Of a stretch of DNA of 64,000 bases, positions 8,436-16,801 are shown one piece after another; the stretch's first letter is position 1, and every line of letters begins with the position of its first letter. The DNA is from Methylomonas montana (GTDB lineage: Bacteria; Pseudomonadota; Gammaproteobacteria; Methylococcales; Methylomonadaceae). The stretch lies in NCBI RefSeq assembly GCF_030490285.1, contig NZ_CP129884.1:1240001-1304000 (forward strand), in the 5' to 3' direction. Below the pieces are notes generated by a model, which saw nothing but the letters and a program-made list of their open reading frames with translations, was not told the DNA's origin and did not search any database. The translations under genes were made by a program, and so were the position numbers.

Positions 8436-10178
8436 ATGAATTCGACACCGCCACCCCTCATGAAACCGCAAGCCAAAGCGCCGAGCGGCATCTCCGGCTT
8501 CGACGACATAACCGGCGGAGGCTTACCGCATGGACGCACGACGCTGCTGGTCGGCGGACCCGGCTCGGGCAAGACGATCTTCGCACTGCAATTTTTAGAG
8601 CATGGGGCACAGGATTGCCAGGAACCCGGCATCTTTGTGGCTTTCGAGGAGAGTTCTCAGCGTATCGTCGCCAATGCCGAAAGCTTCGGCTGGAAGCTGG
8701 ATGAATTGCAGGAAAAAAGCCTGTTTTTCATGGATGCCCAGCCTTCGCCAGACTTGGTCCAGTCCGGCGATTTCGATCTGGGCGGCATGTTGGCGGCATT
8801 GGAAGTCCAGATCGGAGAAATGGGCGCGCGGCGCATCGTATTCGATGCGCTGGATATTTTGTTGGTGTTGCTACCTGATCAGGCGGCCATCAGGCGGGAA
8901 ATCTATCGGTTACATGAATGGTTATTGGCGCACGAAATGACCGGTCTTATTACCTTAAAGGCTGACGGCGATCAGACCAGTCGCATCAGCCAGCAGCCGT
9001 TTGGCTTCATGCAGTTCATGGTGGACTGCGCGGTGATACTAAATCATAACGTTGAGTTGGGCATATCGCAACGTAGTCTGCGGGTGCAGAAATATCGCGG
9101 CTCCAGCTTCGATGAAAACGAATCGCCGTTCCTGATCGGCAAAAAAGGTTTCGAGGTGGCCGTCGCCCGCACCCTGGATAGGATGGATGCCAATGTCACC
9201 AACGAACGGGTGTCCAGCGGCGTGACACGACTCGATACCATGTTGGGCGGCGGTTACTACCGGGGTGCCAGCGTGTTGATTACCGGTTTCTCCGGTACAG
9301 CCAAAACCACCTTGAGCGGCACCTTCGCCGAGGCAGCCTGCCGGCGCGGCGAGCGCACGCTGTTCGTCAGTTTCGACTCGGATGGCACCGAGGTCATCCG
9401 CAATCTAGCCTCGGTCGGTATCCGTTTGGATGATTACGTCAAAAACGGCTGTTTGCGGATGGTCTCAGCCCGCGCCATCACCGGCAGCGCCGAAACCTAT
9501 CTGGTGCGCATAAAAACCCTGGCGCAGGAACATGAAGCGGTTTGCCTGGTCATCGATCCGGTATCCACCTGGTCCAAATCCGGCAATGACTTGAGCGTGC
9601 AAAGCGTAGCGGAACGCCTGATCGACTGGTCAAAGGCCGAAGGCACCACGCTGGTCTGCACCCGATTGCTCGATGAGATGTCCAGCTTGGTGGAAGCGGG
9701 TTCGCCTTTACAGATCTCGTCCATCGTCGACACCTGGATTCACCTTAACTATCTGGTGCAAGCCGGGGAACGCAACCGGGGTTTGTCCATCGTCAAGTCG
9801 CGCGGCATGGCGCATTCGAACCAGGTGCGCGAGCTGATTCTCAGCGATGCCGGAGTGACCCTGGCCGACACCTACACCGCTGGCGGCGAGGTGTTGATGG
9901 GAACCTTGCGTTGGGAAAAGGAAAGCGCCGAGCGCATTGCCCACGAGGCCCACGACGCTGCCGTCAAGCTGAAGCGCGTCAAACTGGATGCCGAGGAAGC
10001 CGATCTCGAGGTGCGCTTGAAGTCTCTACAGGCCGAATTGGTGGCAAAACAGACCGAAAAAGCCTTGTTGGTTCGCGCCACCCTCAGTCATGAGGGTGAG
10101 TTATCGCAAAGCCGCACCCGGATGCAAGAATTGCGCGGCGCCGATGGCGAAACCGTAACGGGAGTGAAACCGCAATGA
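8436..10178 (+). CDS. kaiC: KaiC-family double-RecA ATPase with coiled-coil tail
   Basis: Homologue of the circadian clock ATPase/kinase KaiC, 580 residues against about 519 in cyanobacteria. Two RecA domains are present, with Walker A motifs GGPGSGKT (40-47) and GFSGTAKT (284-291). The first domain keeps the catalytic Glu pair (E71, E72 in FEES); the second has Asp314-Ser315 (FDSD) where KaiC has E317-E318. The autophosphorylation region ISSIVDTW aligns Ser423, Ser428 and Ser429 with KaiC T426, S431 and T432. A charged coiled-coil extension of about 90 residues replaces the usual tail. AGAGGA precedes the ATG; the stop overlaps kaiB. Non-cyanobacterial KaiC proteins without KaiA are often timers or stress regulators, not true clocks. 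Confidence 0.92.
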   Translation: MNSTPPPLMKPQAKAPSGISGFDDITGGGLPHGRTTLLVGGPGSGKTIFALQFLEHGAQDCQEPGIFVAFEESSQRIVANAESFGWKLDELQEKSLFFMDAQPSPDLVQSGDFDLGGMLAALEVQIGEMGARRIVFDALDILLVLLPDQAAIRREIYRLHEWLLAHEMTGLITLKADGDQTSRISQQPFGFMQFMVDCAVILNHNVELGISQRSLRVQKYRGSSFDENESPFLIGKKGFEVAVARTLDRMDANVTNERVSSGVTRLDTMLGGGYYRGASVLITGFSGTAKTTLSGTFAEAACRRGERTLFVSFDSDGTEVIRNLASVGIRLDDYVKNGCLRMVSARAITGSAETYLVRIKTLAQEHEAVCLVIDPVSTWSKSGNDLSVQSVAERLIDWSKAEGTTLVCTRLLDEMSSLVEAGSPLQISSIVDTWIHLNYLVQAGERNRGLSIVKSRGMAHSNQVRELILSDAGVTLADTYTAGGEVLMGTLRWEKESAERIAHEAHDAAVKLKRVKLDAEEADLEVRLKSLQAELVAKQTEKALLVRATLSHEGELSQSRTRMQELRGADGETVTGVKPQ

Positions 10179-10465
10179 GCCAACCCCTTATCTTCAATTT
10201 CCGACTCTATGTCGCCGGCGACGCGCTCAACTCCGCGCAGGCACTGTCCAACCTCACCAGCCTTTGCCGGACCCGCCTGCCAGACCGGCACCAGATCGAA
10301 GTGGTGGATGTGTATCTGGAGCCGAAACGGGCACTGGCGGATGGTATTTTCATGACACCGACCCTTATCAAGCTCACTCCCAGCCCTAGCCAAAAAATGG
10401 TCGGTAGCCTTAACCGGATACAACCCTTGTTACTGATGTTGGGACTGGAAACCCCGGCCGCATGA
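10175..10465 (+). CDS. kaiB: KaiB-family thioredoxin-fold protein
   Basis: A 96-residue KaiB homologue with the family pattern FRLYVAGDALNSAQALSNLT, QIEVVDVYLEPKRALADGIF, MTPTLIKLTPSPSQKMVGSL. KaiB is a fold-switching protein that binds the KaiC ring and recruits output proteins. It overlaps kaiC by four bases (ATGA) and overlaps the downstream signalling gene by four bases as well, so the three products are probably made in fixed ratio. No kaiA is visible in the window. Confidence 0.92.
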   Translation: MSQPLIFNFRLYVAGDALNSAQALSNLTSLCRTRLPDRHQIEVVDVYLEPKRALADGIFMTPTLIKLTPSPSQKMVGSLNRIQPLLLMLGLETPAA

Positions 10466-13400
10466 ACAGCGGACCTCCAGCGGAGGACGCCAATGAAGAA
10501 ATTATCGCCTTAATCGAATCGCTACACCGCACCGGCCAACGTCTGGAGGAACTGACCGCAGGCGAAGTGGATACGGTGTCGGACAGCAGTGGCCGGACCT
10601 TCTTGTTACAAAGCGCGCAGGAGCACTTGCGACTCAGCGAGGCCGCCAAGCAGGCCGCCATCCTCAATGCACTGCCGGCGAATATCGCTCTGCTCAATAC
10701 CCAGGGCATTATCATCTCGGTAAACCAGGCCTGGCGACAATTTGCCAGCGAAAATGCCTTCCCGTACATCGGCTTTGGCATCGGCCTCGATTATCTGCAC
10801 ATTTGCGACAGTGCCCAGCACGAAGGTGCGTCCGAGGCTCATCAGGCGGCCGATGCGATTCGCTCGGTGTTGAGTGGCCGCTTAAAACAGCTATCGATGG
10901 AATATCCTTGTCATTCGCCCACGGAACAACGCTGGTTTCTGATGACGGTGGCACCGATGGGCGACGATCATCCCATGGGTGCAGTGGTGATGCATATGGA
11001 TGTGACGGCACAACAGCGGATCAAGGAAGGTCTGCTCGCCAGCGAATTGCGCTTTCGCCAGCTGGCGGAAAACATTCGCGACGCCTTCTTCCTGCTGGAT
11101 GCCGATGGCAGCCGTATGCTGTACGTTAGCCCGGCTTATGAAGAAATCTGGGGGCGCAGCTGCGAAAGTCTGTATGCAAATCCGGAATCCTGGACAGAGG
11201 CGATTCACCCGGATGACCGGGCGTCGACTTACGAGAGTTATCGGAAAACACTGGTGGCAGGCGATGCCGATTTTCAATTCCGAATCGTGCGCCAAGACGG
11301 CTCGATTCGCTGGATCGAACTGAAAGGCTATCCGGTCTGCGACGAGGCTGGCAAGTTAATTCGCATCGCTGGCCTGGCCAAAGACATCACCCGACGCATG
11401 CAGGCCGCGCAAGACTTGCGGGAAAGCGAGCGACGCTTCAGAGACTTGCTGGAAAATATAGAGCTGGTTTCAATGATGCTAGCCCCAGACGGCAGTATCA
11501 CCTATTGCAACGACTACCTGCTGCGCCTGAGCGGCTGGCATCGCGACGAACTGCTCGGTCGAAACTGGTTCGAGATATTTATACCGCCCGAGCTTGGCGA
11601 GTTAAAAGGTGCCTTTTTTTCGGGTCTGCTCGCCAACCTACCGGAAAGCTGGCATCACGAAAACGAGATTCTGACCCGTGCCGGCCAGCGTCGCCTGATT
11701 CGCTGGAACAATTCGGTGCTACGCTCCGGAACCGGCGAGGTGATCGGCACGGCCAGCATCGGCGAAGACATTACCGAGCGCAAGGCAGCCGAAGCCAGGA
11801 TCGCTTATCTGAACCGGGTATACGCCATGCTCAGCAACATCAATATGCTGATTGTGCGCGTGCATGACCGCAACGAACTGTTCCAGGAGGCCTGCCGGAT
11901 TGCCGTAGAAGCCGGCGGCTTTCGGATGGCGATGATTATCATCATTGATAGGCAACTGAAGCAGGCTATCCCGGTTGCCTCGGCAGGTGTGGACGGCGGG
12001 CTGCTGACGGCCATCAAAGGTATCTTGTCATCGAGCGAAAAGGTAAAAATCAGCATGGTTATGCGGGCGATCCGCGAAAAGGCCACCGTCGTCTCCAACG
12101 ACTCGCAAACCGACGCCAGGGTGCTGTTGGGCGCGAAGTACGCCGAATTCGGCGTCCACTCGATGGCTATCCTGCCGTTGCTGGTTGCCGATGAAGTGAG
12201 AGGCGTACTCGCACTTTACGCCAGCGAGATAGCCTTCTTCCGTGAAGAAGAGATGACGCTGTTGACGGAACTGGCCGGCGATATCGCCTTCGCCATCGAT
12301 CACATCGCCAAGCAGGAACGGCTGGACTATCTGGCCTACTACGATGAACTCACAGGGCTGGCAAACCGCAGGCTATTTCTGGAGCGGGTGGCGCAGTACA
12401 TGAGTAGCGCGATCGGCGGCGAGCACAAACTGGCCGTGTTGCTGATCGATCTTGAGCGCTTCAAGAACATCAACGACAGTCTGGGCCAGCTGGGTGGCGA
12501 TGAGCTGTTGAAGCAGGTGGCGGAGTGGCTGACCCAAAACGCTGGCGAGGCCAACCTGATCGCGCGGATGGGTGCGGACCACTTTGCGGTGGTGTTGCCA
12601 AAAGTCACGCAGGAAGTCGATGTAGTCCGGCTGATCGAGAAAACCATGGCAACCTTTCTGGAGCATCCGTTCCACCTGCATGACGCCAGTTTCCGGATTG
12701 CCATCAAGGTTGGCGTGACCTTATTCCCGGATGACGGCACCAGTGCGGACACCCTGCTCAGGAACGCCGAGGCCGCGCTCAAAAAAGCCCAGACCAGCGG
12801 CGAACGCTACTTGTTTTACACGCAGAAAATGACCGAGGCCATGGCCCATAAGCTGTCGCTGGAAAATCAGCTGCGTAAGGCGCTGGACAACGAAGAATTC
12901 GTGCTGCATTACCAACCCAAGGTGAATCTGGCCAGCGGCAAGCTTACCAGTGCCGAGGCGCTAATACGCTGGAACGATCCACGCATCGGCCTGGTGCCGC
13001 CGGCCAGGTTTATCCCTATCCTGGAAGAAACCGGACTGATCAACGAAGTCGGCCGCTGGGCGCTCCATCAAGCCATCGACGACTATCTGCGCTGGCACGC
13101 CTCGGGTCTGGCCGCTGTGCGCGTCGCGGTCAACGTCTCGCCAATGCAACTGCGCGATCGCGGCTTCTGCCGCCAAATTTTGCAAGCCATCGATATTCAC
13201 GAACAAGCCCCGTCCGGCCTGGAACTGGAGATCACCGAAAGCCTGATCATGGCCGATGTCAAATACAGTATCGCCAGTCTGCAAACCATACGCGCCATGG
13301 GCATCAGCGTCGCCATCGACGACTTCGGCACCGGCTTTTCGTCGCTCAGCTACCTGTCCAAATTGCCGGTGGATACCCTGAAAATCGACCGTTCGTTCGT

Positions 13401-13626
13401 GATCGAAATGACCGAATCGACCGAGGGACTGTCGCTGGTCTCCACCATTATCAATCTGGCGCACTCAATGAAGCTCAAGGTGGTGGCGGAAGGTGTCGAA
13501 ACCGAAGAGCAGGCCAATCTACTCCGGAAGCTGAGTTGCGACGAAATGCAGGGCTATTTATTCAGTAAACCGTTGCCGAGCGAGATTTTTGAATGCAAAT
13601 TTCTGTCGCCGCTGCTGCAATGTTAA
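10462..13626 (+). CDS. PAS-PAS-PAS-GAF-GGDEF-EAL c-di-GMP signalling protein
   Basis: Large (1054 aa) soluble sensor/effector. Approximate order: PAS at 65-190, PAS at 195-315 (HPDDRA and RWIELKGYPV segments), PAS at 323-445, GAF at 450-615, GGDEF at 620-785, EAL at 800-1050. The cyclase signature is degenerate (GADHF, 704-708), so this domain is probably inactive or a GTP-binding regulator. The phosphodiesterase half looks intact: EALIRW (E832-L834), LELEITES, IDDFGTGFSSLSYL, KIDRSFV and VAEGVET. The likely activity is therefore c-di-GMP hydrolysis. Its start overlaps kaiB (ATGA), which couples it directly to the Kai proteins. I found no membrane helix. Confidence 0.92.
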   Translation: MNSGPPAEDANEEIIALIESLHRTGQRLEELTAGEVDTVSDSSGRTFLLQSAQEHLRLSEAAKQAAILNALPANIALLNTQGIIISVNQAWRQFASENAFPYIGFGIGLDYLHICDSAQHEGASEAHQAADAIRSVLSGRLKQLSMEYPCHSPTEQRWFLMTVAPMGDDHPMGAVVMHMDVTAQQRIKEGLLASELRFRQLAENIRDAFFLLDADGSRMLYVSPAYEEIWGRSCESLYANPESWTEAIHPDDRASTYESYRKTLVAGDADFQFRIVRQDGSIRWIELKGYPVCDEAGKLIRIAGLAKDITRRMQAAQDLRESERRFRDLLENIELVSMMLAPDGSITYCNDYLLRLSGWHRDELLGRNWFEIFIPPELGELKGAFFSGLLANLPESWHHENEILTRAGQRRLIRWNNSVLRSGTGEVIGTASIGEDITERKAAEARIAYLNRVYAMLSNINMLIVRVHDRNELFQEACRIAVEAGGFRMAMIIIIDRQLKQAIPVASAGVDGGLLTAIKGILSSSEKVKISMVMRAIREKATVVSNDSQTDARVLLGAKYAEFGVHSMAILPLLVADEVRGVLALYASEIAFFREEEMTLLTELAGDIAFAIDHIAKQERLDYLAYYDELTGLANRRLFLERVAQYMSSAIGGEHKLAVLLIDLERFKNINDSLGQLGGDELLKQVAEWLTQNAGEANLIARMGADHFAVVLPKVTQEVDVVRLIEKTMATFLEHPFHLHDASFRIAIKVGVTLFPDDGTSADTLLRNAEAALKKAQTSGERYLFYTQKMTEAMAHKLSLENQLRKALDNEEFVLHYQPKVNLASGKLTSAEALIRWNDPRIGLVPPARFIPILEETGLINEVGRWALHQAIDDYLRWHASGLAAVRVAVNVSPMQLRDRGFCRQILQAIDIHEQAPSGLELEITESLIMADVKYSIASLQTIRAMGISVAIDDFGTGFSSLSYLSKLPVDTLKIDRSFVIEMTESTEGLSLVSTIINLAHSMKLKVVAEGVETEEQANLLRKLSCDEMQGYLFSKPLPSEIFECKFLSPLLQC

Positions 13627-13641
13627 TTTTGGAGAATAACC

Positions 13642-14547
13642 ATGTTCAAGCTGGATGAAGCAAAGTTACAAGCGGTACTGAAGCAATTGCATCAAGCCAT
13701 TTATAACCATGAGCGTTGGCATAACGACCTGATTCGGACCATCATCTGCCAGCAACCGCACGACCAGCATGACATGGCCAAGGATGCACATCGCCGATGC
13801 CGCTTCGGTCAGTGGTACTACAACGACGTGCCAACGGAAGTCCGCGAGCACCAGGCCTTTCTGGCGATACGCGCCGAGCACAAGTACATGCATCAGCTGG
13901 CCACGCAATTGCTGGCGACCGCGTCGACGAAAGCGGCGATCGCGCCGCACGACTATGATGCTTTCGCCAACGCGCTCGACCGCTTGCGTCTGGAAATACA
14001 GACGCTGGAGCGCGAGATCGAGGAGTCACTATATAACCACGATCCGCTAACCGGTGCCTTAAACCGCATTGGCATGTTGACCTCGCTACGCGCGCTGCAC
14101 GAACTGGTCAAACGCCAGGTTCAACACTGTTGCATCGCCATCATGGATCTGGATCACTTCAAGGCTGTCAACGACAGTTGTGGCCATGCCGTTGGCGACA
14201 AAGTGCTTTCCGCTTCGGTAGGCTATCTGATGGATCATCTGCGACCCTACGACAAGGTGTTTCGCTACGGTGGCGAAGAATTCCTGATCTCGTTGCCAAG
14301 TACCGATCTACAGGCCGGTCGCACGATGATCGAGCGCATCCGCGAAGAACTAGGCAAAACCCCGTTGGCTTTTCACGGCAGCAAGCCAATTCCGCTCACC
14401 GTATCGTTCGGGCTGGCCATGCTCGATCCGGATGTTATCGTTGAAGAGACCATCCACCGCGCCGATAAAGCGCTGTATGCGGCCAAAACCGCCGGGCGCA
14501 ACTGTTCGTGGATATGGGACACCGTCAATGCGGCTCCCGTGGCATAG
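13642..14547 (+). CDS. dgcZ: Zinc-sensing diguanylate cyclase (CZB-GGDEF), DgcZ-like
   Basis: Makes c-di-GMP from two GTP. The 301-residue architecture and length match E. coli DgcZ: an N-terminal chemoreceptor zinc-binding (CZB) domain and a C-terminal GGDEF domain with intact GGEEF at 210-214. The zinc ligands expected for CZB are all present, His23, Cys53 (CRFGQWYY), His80 and His84, each shifted by one from the DgcZ numbering as I recall it. Zinc would inhibit the cyclase. GGAG lies seven bases before the ATG and the gene follows the EAL protein by only 15 bases, so cyclase and phosphodiesterase are co-transcribed with kaiBC. Confidence 0.9.
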   Translation: MFKLDEAKLQAVLKQLHQAIYNHERWHNDLIRTIICQQPHDQHDMAKDAHRRCRFGQWYYNDVPTEVREHQAFLAIRAEHKYMHQLATQLLATASTKAAIAPHDYDAFANALDRLRLEIQTLEREIEESLYNHDPLTGALNRIGMLTSLRALHELVKRQVQHCCIAIMDLDHFKAVNDSCGHAVGDKVLSASVGYLMDHLRPYDKVFRYGGEEFLISLPSTDLQAGRTMIERIREELGKTPLAFHGSKPIPLTVSFGLAMLDPDVIVEETIHRADKALYAAKTAGRNCSWIWDTVNAAPVA

Positions 14548-14622
14548 GGTCGGCAAAACGTTTATTTCAAAACGACTGTGGAAATGGATGGCTGATCGGA
14601 GCCAAAGCTAGTCAGTTATCAC

Positions 14623-14638
14623 CCCCGGCAAGCCGGGG
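14623..14638 (+). terminator. GC-rich hairpin after the kai/c-di-GMP operon
   Basis: CCCCGGC-AA-GCCGGGG is a perfect 7-bp stem, 75 bases after the dgcZ stop. The following run is only moderately T-rich. It may be the operon terminator, or the left-end hairpin of the adjacent IS200-type remnant. Confidence 0.45.
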
Positions 14639-14656
14639 CGCATTATTGTTTTCACT

Positions 14657-14911
14657 TCAAAGGGGCGAATACAGGAATCGCCTAAAGGCGATCAACCGTT
14701 CGCGCTCATCTTCGTGTTCTTGCTCACGAATGTAATGACGAACCATCCCTTCATCAAAACCTGCTGTTGATACAAATAAGCCTCGTGCCCAGAAGTTTTC
14801 GCCGGTGAAGTTTTTTGTCTTCGCCATGACGGTCCGCACAATCGAAATCGCGTTCTTGCCTTTGATGAATTCAGCCACGTTGGATACCGCATATTTTCGA
14901 AGCCAGCGATC
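14657..14911 (-). pseudogene. tnpA: IS200/IS605-type transposase TnpA, C-terminal remnant
   Basis: The minus strand encodes RKYAVSNVAEFIKGKNAISI followed by NFTGENFWARGLFVSTAGFD and VRHYIREQEHED, the unmistakable C-terminal half of the Y1 single-stranded DNA transposases of the IS200/IS605 group. An in-frame TAA closes the frame just upstream of the Arg-Lys-Tyr, and the N-terminal half with the HUH motif is missing, so the gene is a dead fragment. An ATCGCC/GGCGAT mini-hairpin lies near its 3' end. It separates the kai operon from the VOC gene and marks a past insertion. Confidence 0.85.
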
Positions 14912-14926
14912 TTATTTTTTACGGCG

Positions 14927-15568
14927 CTAGCAAAATGAAAATAATGTTTCGCCTATCGCCAGCGATTGACCTGTCAAACCGGTATCGGTTGATTTCAGCC
15001 GCACTTCCGGCGATTGGGTGTATCGTAATTTTACCGAGTCGGCTTGGCTGAAATTAAACTCACAACGCGCCAGCAGCGGGTTGTTGACACAAACCTCCGC
15101 TATTTGAGCCACGTTAAACTTGCCACCCTTGGCCTTTTTGAATTCTTCGTCTAGACGCGTTTTCCATCCTTCCGTATTGAACTTGTAGTAGCAAACAAAA
15201 ATGGTCGGCGCATCCTTGTTGGCGATGATCAATGTTTTATGTCCCGGCGCGTCTTCGCCGGCCAACAGCGCCAGGTTTTTACTATGCAAATCGGCTTTGA
15301 TATTTTCGCTGTCGGCAAGACACGTCAGGCAAACGCCGCTAAGTCCGGCGTATTGGGTATTTCTCACGCCGAATCGCTCCTTGAATGCAATAAGCTCAAG
15401 GTTAGCGTTGCCGAAATTAATGCCTATGCTGGTATACCTGTCACCGGTCATTAAAGGCCAGGCCTGGGGTAAGGCAAACGTGTTATAAAAATCTTGATAA
15501 ACGGCTTGAGGATCGTCTACTTCGATCATCAAATGGTCGATTCTGTCGAACTGGTGTAACTGGATCAT
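14927..15568 (-). CDS. VOC (glyoxalase-like) family protein
   Basis: A 213-residue cytoplasmic protein with the beta-alpha-beta-beta-beta start of the vicinal oxygen chelate superfamily: FDRIDHLMIEVDDPQAVYQD followed by YTSIGINFGNANLELIAFKE, and a second half with the matching FNVAQIAEVCVNNPLLARCE pattern. The His in DHLMIEV and Glu in LELIAF are the usual metal-ligand positions. The family includes lyases, dioxygenases and resistance proteins, so the reaction cannot be named. It stands alone, next to an IS remnant, with no obvious operon partner. Confidence 0.78.
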   Translation of the reverse strand: MIQLHQFDRIDHLMIEVDDPQAVYQDFYNTFALPQAWPLMTGDRYTSIGINFGNANLELIAFKERFGVRNTQYAGLSGVCLTCLADSENIKADLHSKNLALLAGEDAPGHKTLIIANKDAPTIFVCYYKFNTEGWKTRLDEEFKKAKGGKFNVAQIAEVCVNNPLLARCEFNFSQADSVKLRYTQSPEVRLKSTDTGLTGQSLAIGETLFSFC

Positions 15569-15701
15569 TATCTTGGCACCGAGATAAAACCTAGTTTAAG
15601 CAACGCGGCGTGGTTTTAAATGCTGCGTTACTCTCGCATAATCTTCTGCAGGCTAGTTAAGGGATACTTCCCGTCGCTGCTCTCAACAATGTCGAGCAGC
15701 A

Positions 15702-16106
15702 TCACAGGTTTTTAGATTCGCTTGGGGTTTCGGTCATGACTTTGAAGGCGCTGGCTTTGGTCGGGTCTATCGGCCTGATCTCATAAGACAAACCGCAGTT
15801 GAGGCAAGGGTTCTCCGCCGCGATCCGCGCGGCTTGGTCGAGGCTATCGGCCAGGATGAACCAGTAGCCGCCGATCACTTCTTTGGTTTCGCTGAATGGG
15901 CCATCCGTGACGATGTTATTCTTGGAAACCGTCCTGCCTTCATTCGCCAGCCGTTGGCCGGTTTTCATCGTACCCTCGGCAACGTGCTGGTCGAGCCAGA
16001 CGTAAAACTGGTCGATCGCGTCCTGTATGTCCTGTTTGGATAAGTCCTTGTCCCATTGTCCTCGGGAAATGACTAAGTATTCCGATGGTGACGTTTTTGC
16101 GTTCAT
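15702..16106 (-). CDS. YCII/DGPF-domain protein
   Basis: A 134-residue protein of the YCII-related (DGPF) family, recognised from NIVTDGPFSETKEVIGGYWF, LADSLDQAARIAAENPCLNC and YEIRPI. The fold is a ferredoxin-like dimer with a putative His/Asp active site; no firm enzymatic role is known for the DGPF branch, which often accompanies ECF sigma factors. No sigma factor gene is seen here. The Cys pair in NPCLNCGL is an uncommon detail. Confidence 0.82.
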   Translation of the reverse strand: MNAKTSPSEYLVISRGQWDKDLSKQDIQDAIDQFYVWLDQHVAEGTMKTGQRLANEGRTVSKNNIVTDGPFSETKEVIGGYWFILADSLDQAARIAAENPCLNCGLSYEIRPIDPTKASAFKVMTETPSESKNL

Positions 16107-16801
16107 GGTTGGTATCTACAAGTTAAAGAGTTCGTGCTTCGTGCAACGAGATGGGCCATAACGCCCGTTCCAGTCTTGCGACATATCTCAAATCCATTTG
16201 ATGGTAGGATAATTTTTGCCGTAATGGCAAGTTAACTCGTCTATGCGACATCAATATTACGCAAACAACCATGCTTGTTATTGTGGATTTTTGGGTTTGT
16301 GGCATCGCCCGCTGATCGCCGATGTTTAGCTTGGTTCAGCAATTCATTATACCAATCGGTACTAACATTAGAGCTTGGCTTTTTTTCGTTTGCCGATTGC
16401 CCCAGGTCGTTAGAGACGATTGTCTGGCTAAATCATGTCGGCGCCGAAAATCCCGCTGGCGACATCATAATCGGCATGCGCCCACGCGCTAAAATGGCAT
16501 TGATATGCCAAATTCGGGTGGTTTGGCGCTTTTGGCCGGCTTACGACGGGCGCATGGAATATGTTTTTTGCCTGGTTCCCGAATACAGTCATCAGTCCGA
16601 TGTTGATAACACAACACGCAGCGATTTAGCCTGCGCTGATAGCGGCAATATGCGTAAATGATTAAGCGGTCCAGCCGTGCCAGTCCCGACGTAAACCAGA
16701 AGTTGGCCGTAGCCATTTCGACCGCCAACAGCTTGGCTTGTTGGAGAGGATTAGGTCTGCTACTGTTTGACGGTAAAGCGCTGATCGCGCAAGGAGTATT
16801 G
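16107..16801. other. Intergenic region before the sheath gene, no convincing gene
   Basis: About 700 bases. An open frame at 16275-16661 and the upward extension of the sheath gene to 16658 lack family resemblance and ribosome sites. AAGGAG at 16791-16796, five bases before the ATG at 16802, fixes the start of the next gene. No promoter could be assigned. Confidence 0.45.

Noticed and set aside
12961..13464. Minus-strand 167-codon frame opposite the EAL domain
   Set aside because: Antisense shadow of a well-conserved coding region.
16275..16661. 128-codon frame whose stop overlaps an ATG in frame with the sheath gene
   Set aside because: The overlap looks like coupling, but neither it nor the 48-residue extension of the sheath gene resembles a protein; the AAGGAG before 16802 marks the real start.
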